Source of the DNA: Pseudomonadota bacterium
GTDB taxonomy: Bacteria; Pseudomonadota; Alphaproteobacteria; Rhizobiales; Beijerinckiaceae
Direction of reading: 5' to 3'
DNA: 6,559 nt
NCBI GenBank assembly: GCA_023423995.1
Contig: JAFAEL010000051.1
Coordinates: 1 to 6,559, forward strand
A program made the position numbers and the translations under genes. The first letter of the stretch is position 1, and every line of letters starts with the position of its first letter. Positions 6,485-6,559 of this stretch are shown here, piece by piece. The notes beneath the pieces are model-generated. The model saw only the letters and a program-made list of their open reading frames with translations, did not search any database and had not been told where the DNA came from.

Positions 6485-6505
6485 TCCATCAAGACTTTCG
6501 ATGGA
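6485..6505. repeat. Inverted repeat over the repA translation start region
   Basis: TCCATC (6485-6490) and GATGGA (6500-6505) are complementary across a 9-base centre. On repA mRNA the hairpin would enclose the alternative ATG 6489 and lie just before the GGAG-ATG 6477 initiation site. This could bias initiation to 6477, or serve as a protein-binding dyad in the repA leader. Confidence 0.4.
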
Positions 6506-6530
6506 CTAGGTGCCGTTTCCGCCCAGGCTG

Positions 6531-6553
6531 CGTCAATGGGGGGATAACTCCGG
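6531..6553 (-). promoter_or_regulatory. repA upstream control region: -35-like TTGACG abutting iteron-like motif copy 2
   Basis: On the minus strand, TTGACG (6536-6531, 5 of 6 consensus) lies immediately after the second copy of the 17-bp motif (6553-6537, CCGGAGTTA-TCCCCCCA). No convincing -10 element is found 16-19 bases downstream, so the promoter is only half supported. The contact between motif and -35 suits autoregulation by RepA. The window ends 6 bases beyond the motif, so more copies could lie outside. Confidence 0.4.
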
Positions 6554-6559
6554 ACTCTA

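Noticed and set aside
1..6559. CRISPR arrays, tRNA/rRNA genes, insertion sequences
   Set aside because: No regularly spaced repeats, cloverleaf-like segments, transposase motifs or terminal inverted repeats were seen on either strand.

Overview
The DNA is GC-rich with GC-biased codon use and carries alphaproteobacterial gene families. It most resembles a plasmid or chromid of an Acetobacteraceae-type bacterium such as Roseomonas. That placement is inferred from protein character only; no rRNA or other marker is present. Five protein genes are supported: four for exopolysaccharide assembly and export, and one plasmid replication initiator.

Layout. (1) 1-372, minus strand: the N-terminal 124 codons of a multi-spanning membrane protein that runs off the left edge, most like a Wzy/O-antigen-ligase-type polymerase. 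(2) 373-825: a divergent control region with an imperfect 26-bp dyad and a plausible promoter reading right. (3) 826-2997, plus strand: a complete Wzc-like polysaccharide co-polymerase fused to a tyrosine autokinase, followed by a hairpin and a strong intrinsic terminator. (4) 3235-3262: an intrinsic terminator facing the other way. It ends a minus-strand unit that reads leftward: repA (6477-5524), a putative outer-membrane beta-barrel protein (5350-3995), and a short outer-membrane polysaccharide export (OPX) lipoprotein (3887-3291). The beta-barrel and export genes look like one functional pair, and each has its own candidate promoter.

How they work together. The membrane protein would polymerise lipid-linked repeat units. 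The Wzc-like kinase would set chain length and drive export through cycles of phosphorylation. The short OPX lipoprotein lacks the outer-membrane-spanning tail of Wza, so the neighbouring beta-barrel protein is the natural candidate for the pore through the outer membrane. This matches the composite OPX/beta-barrel export type described in Myxococcus xanthus. The glycosyltransferases, flippase and initiating sugar transferase are not in the window.

The replication gene beside the export genes indicates a plasmid-borne polysaccharide (biofilm-type) locus. A near-identical 17-bp motif occurs just upstream of repA and again across its stop codon, a candidate replication-control or RepA-binding element. 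No clearly new system is seen. The best leads are this repeat pair, the OPX/barrel pairing, and a palindrome inside the candidate OPX promoter.
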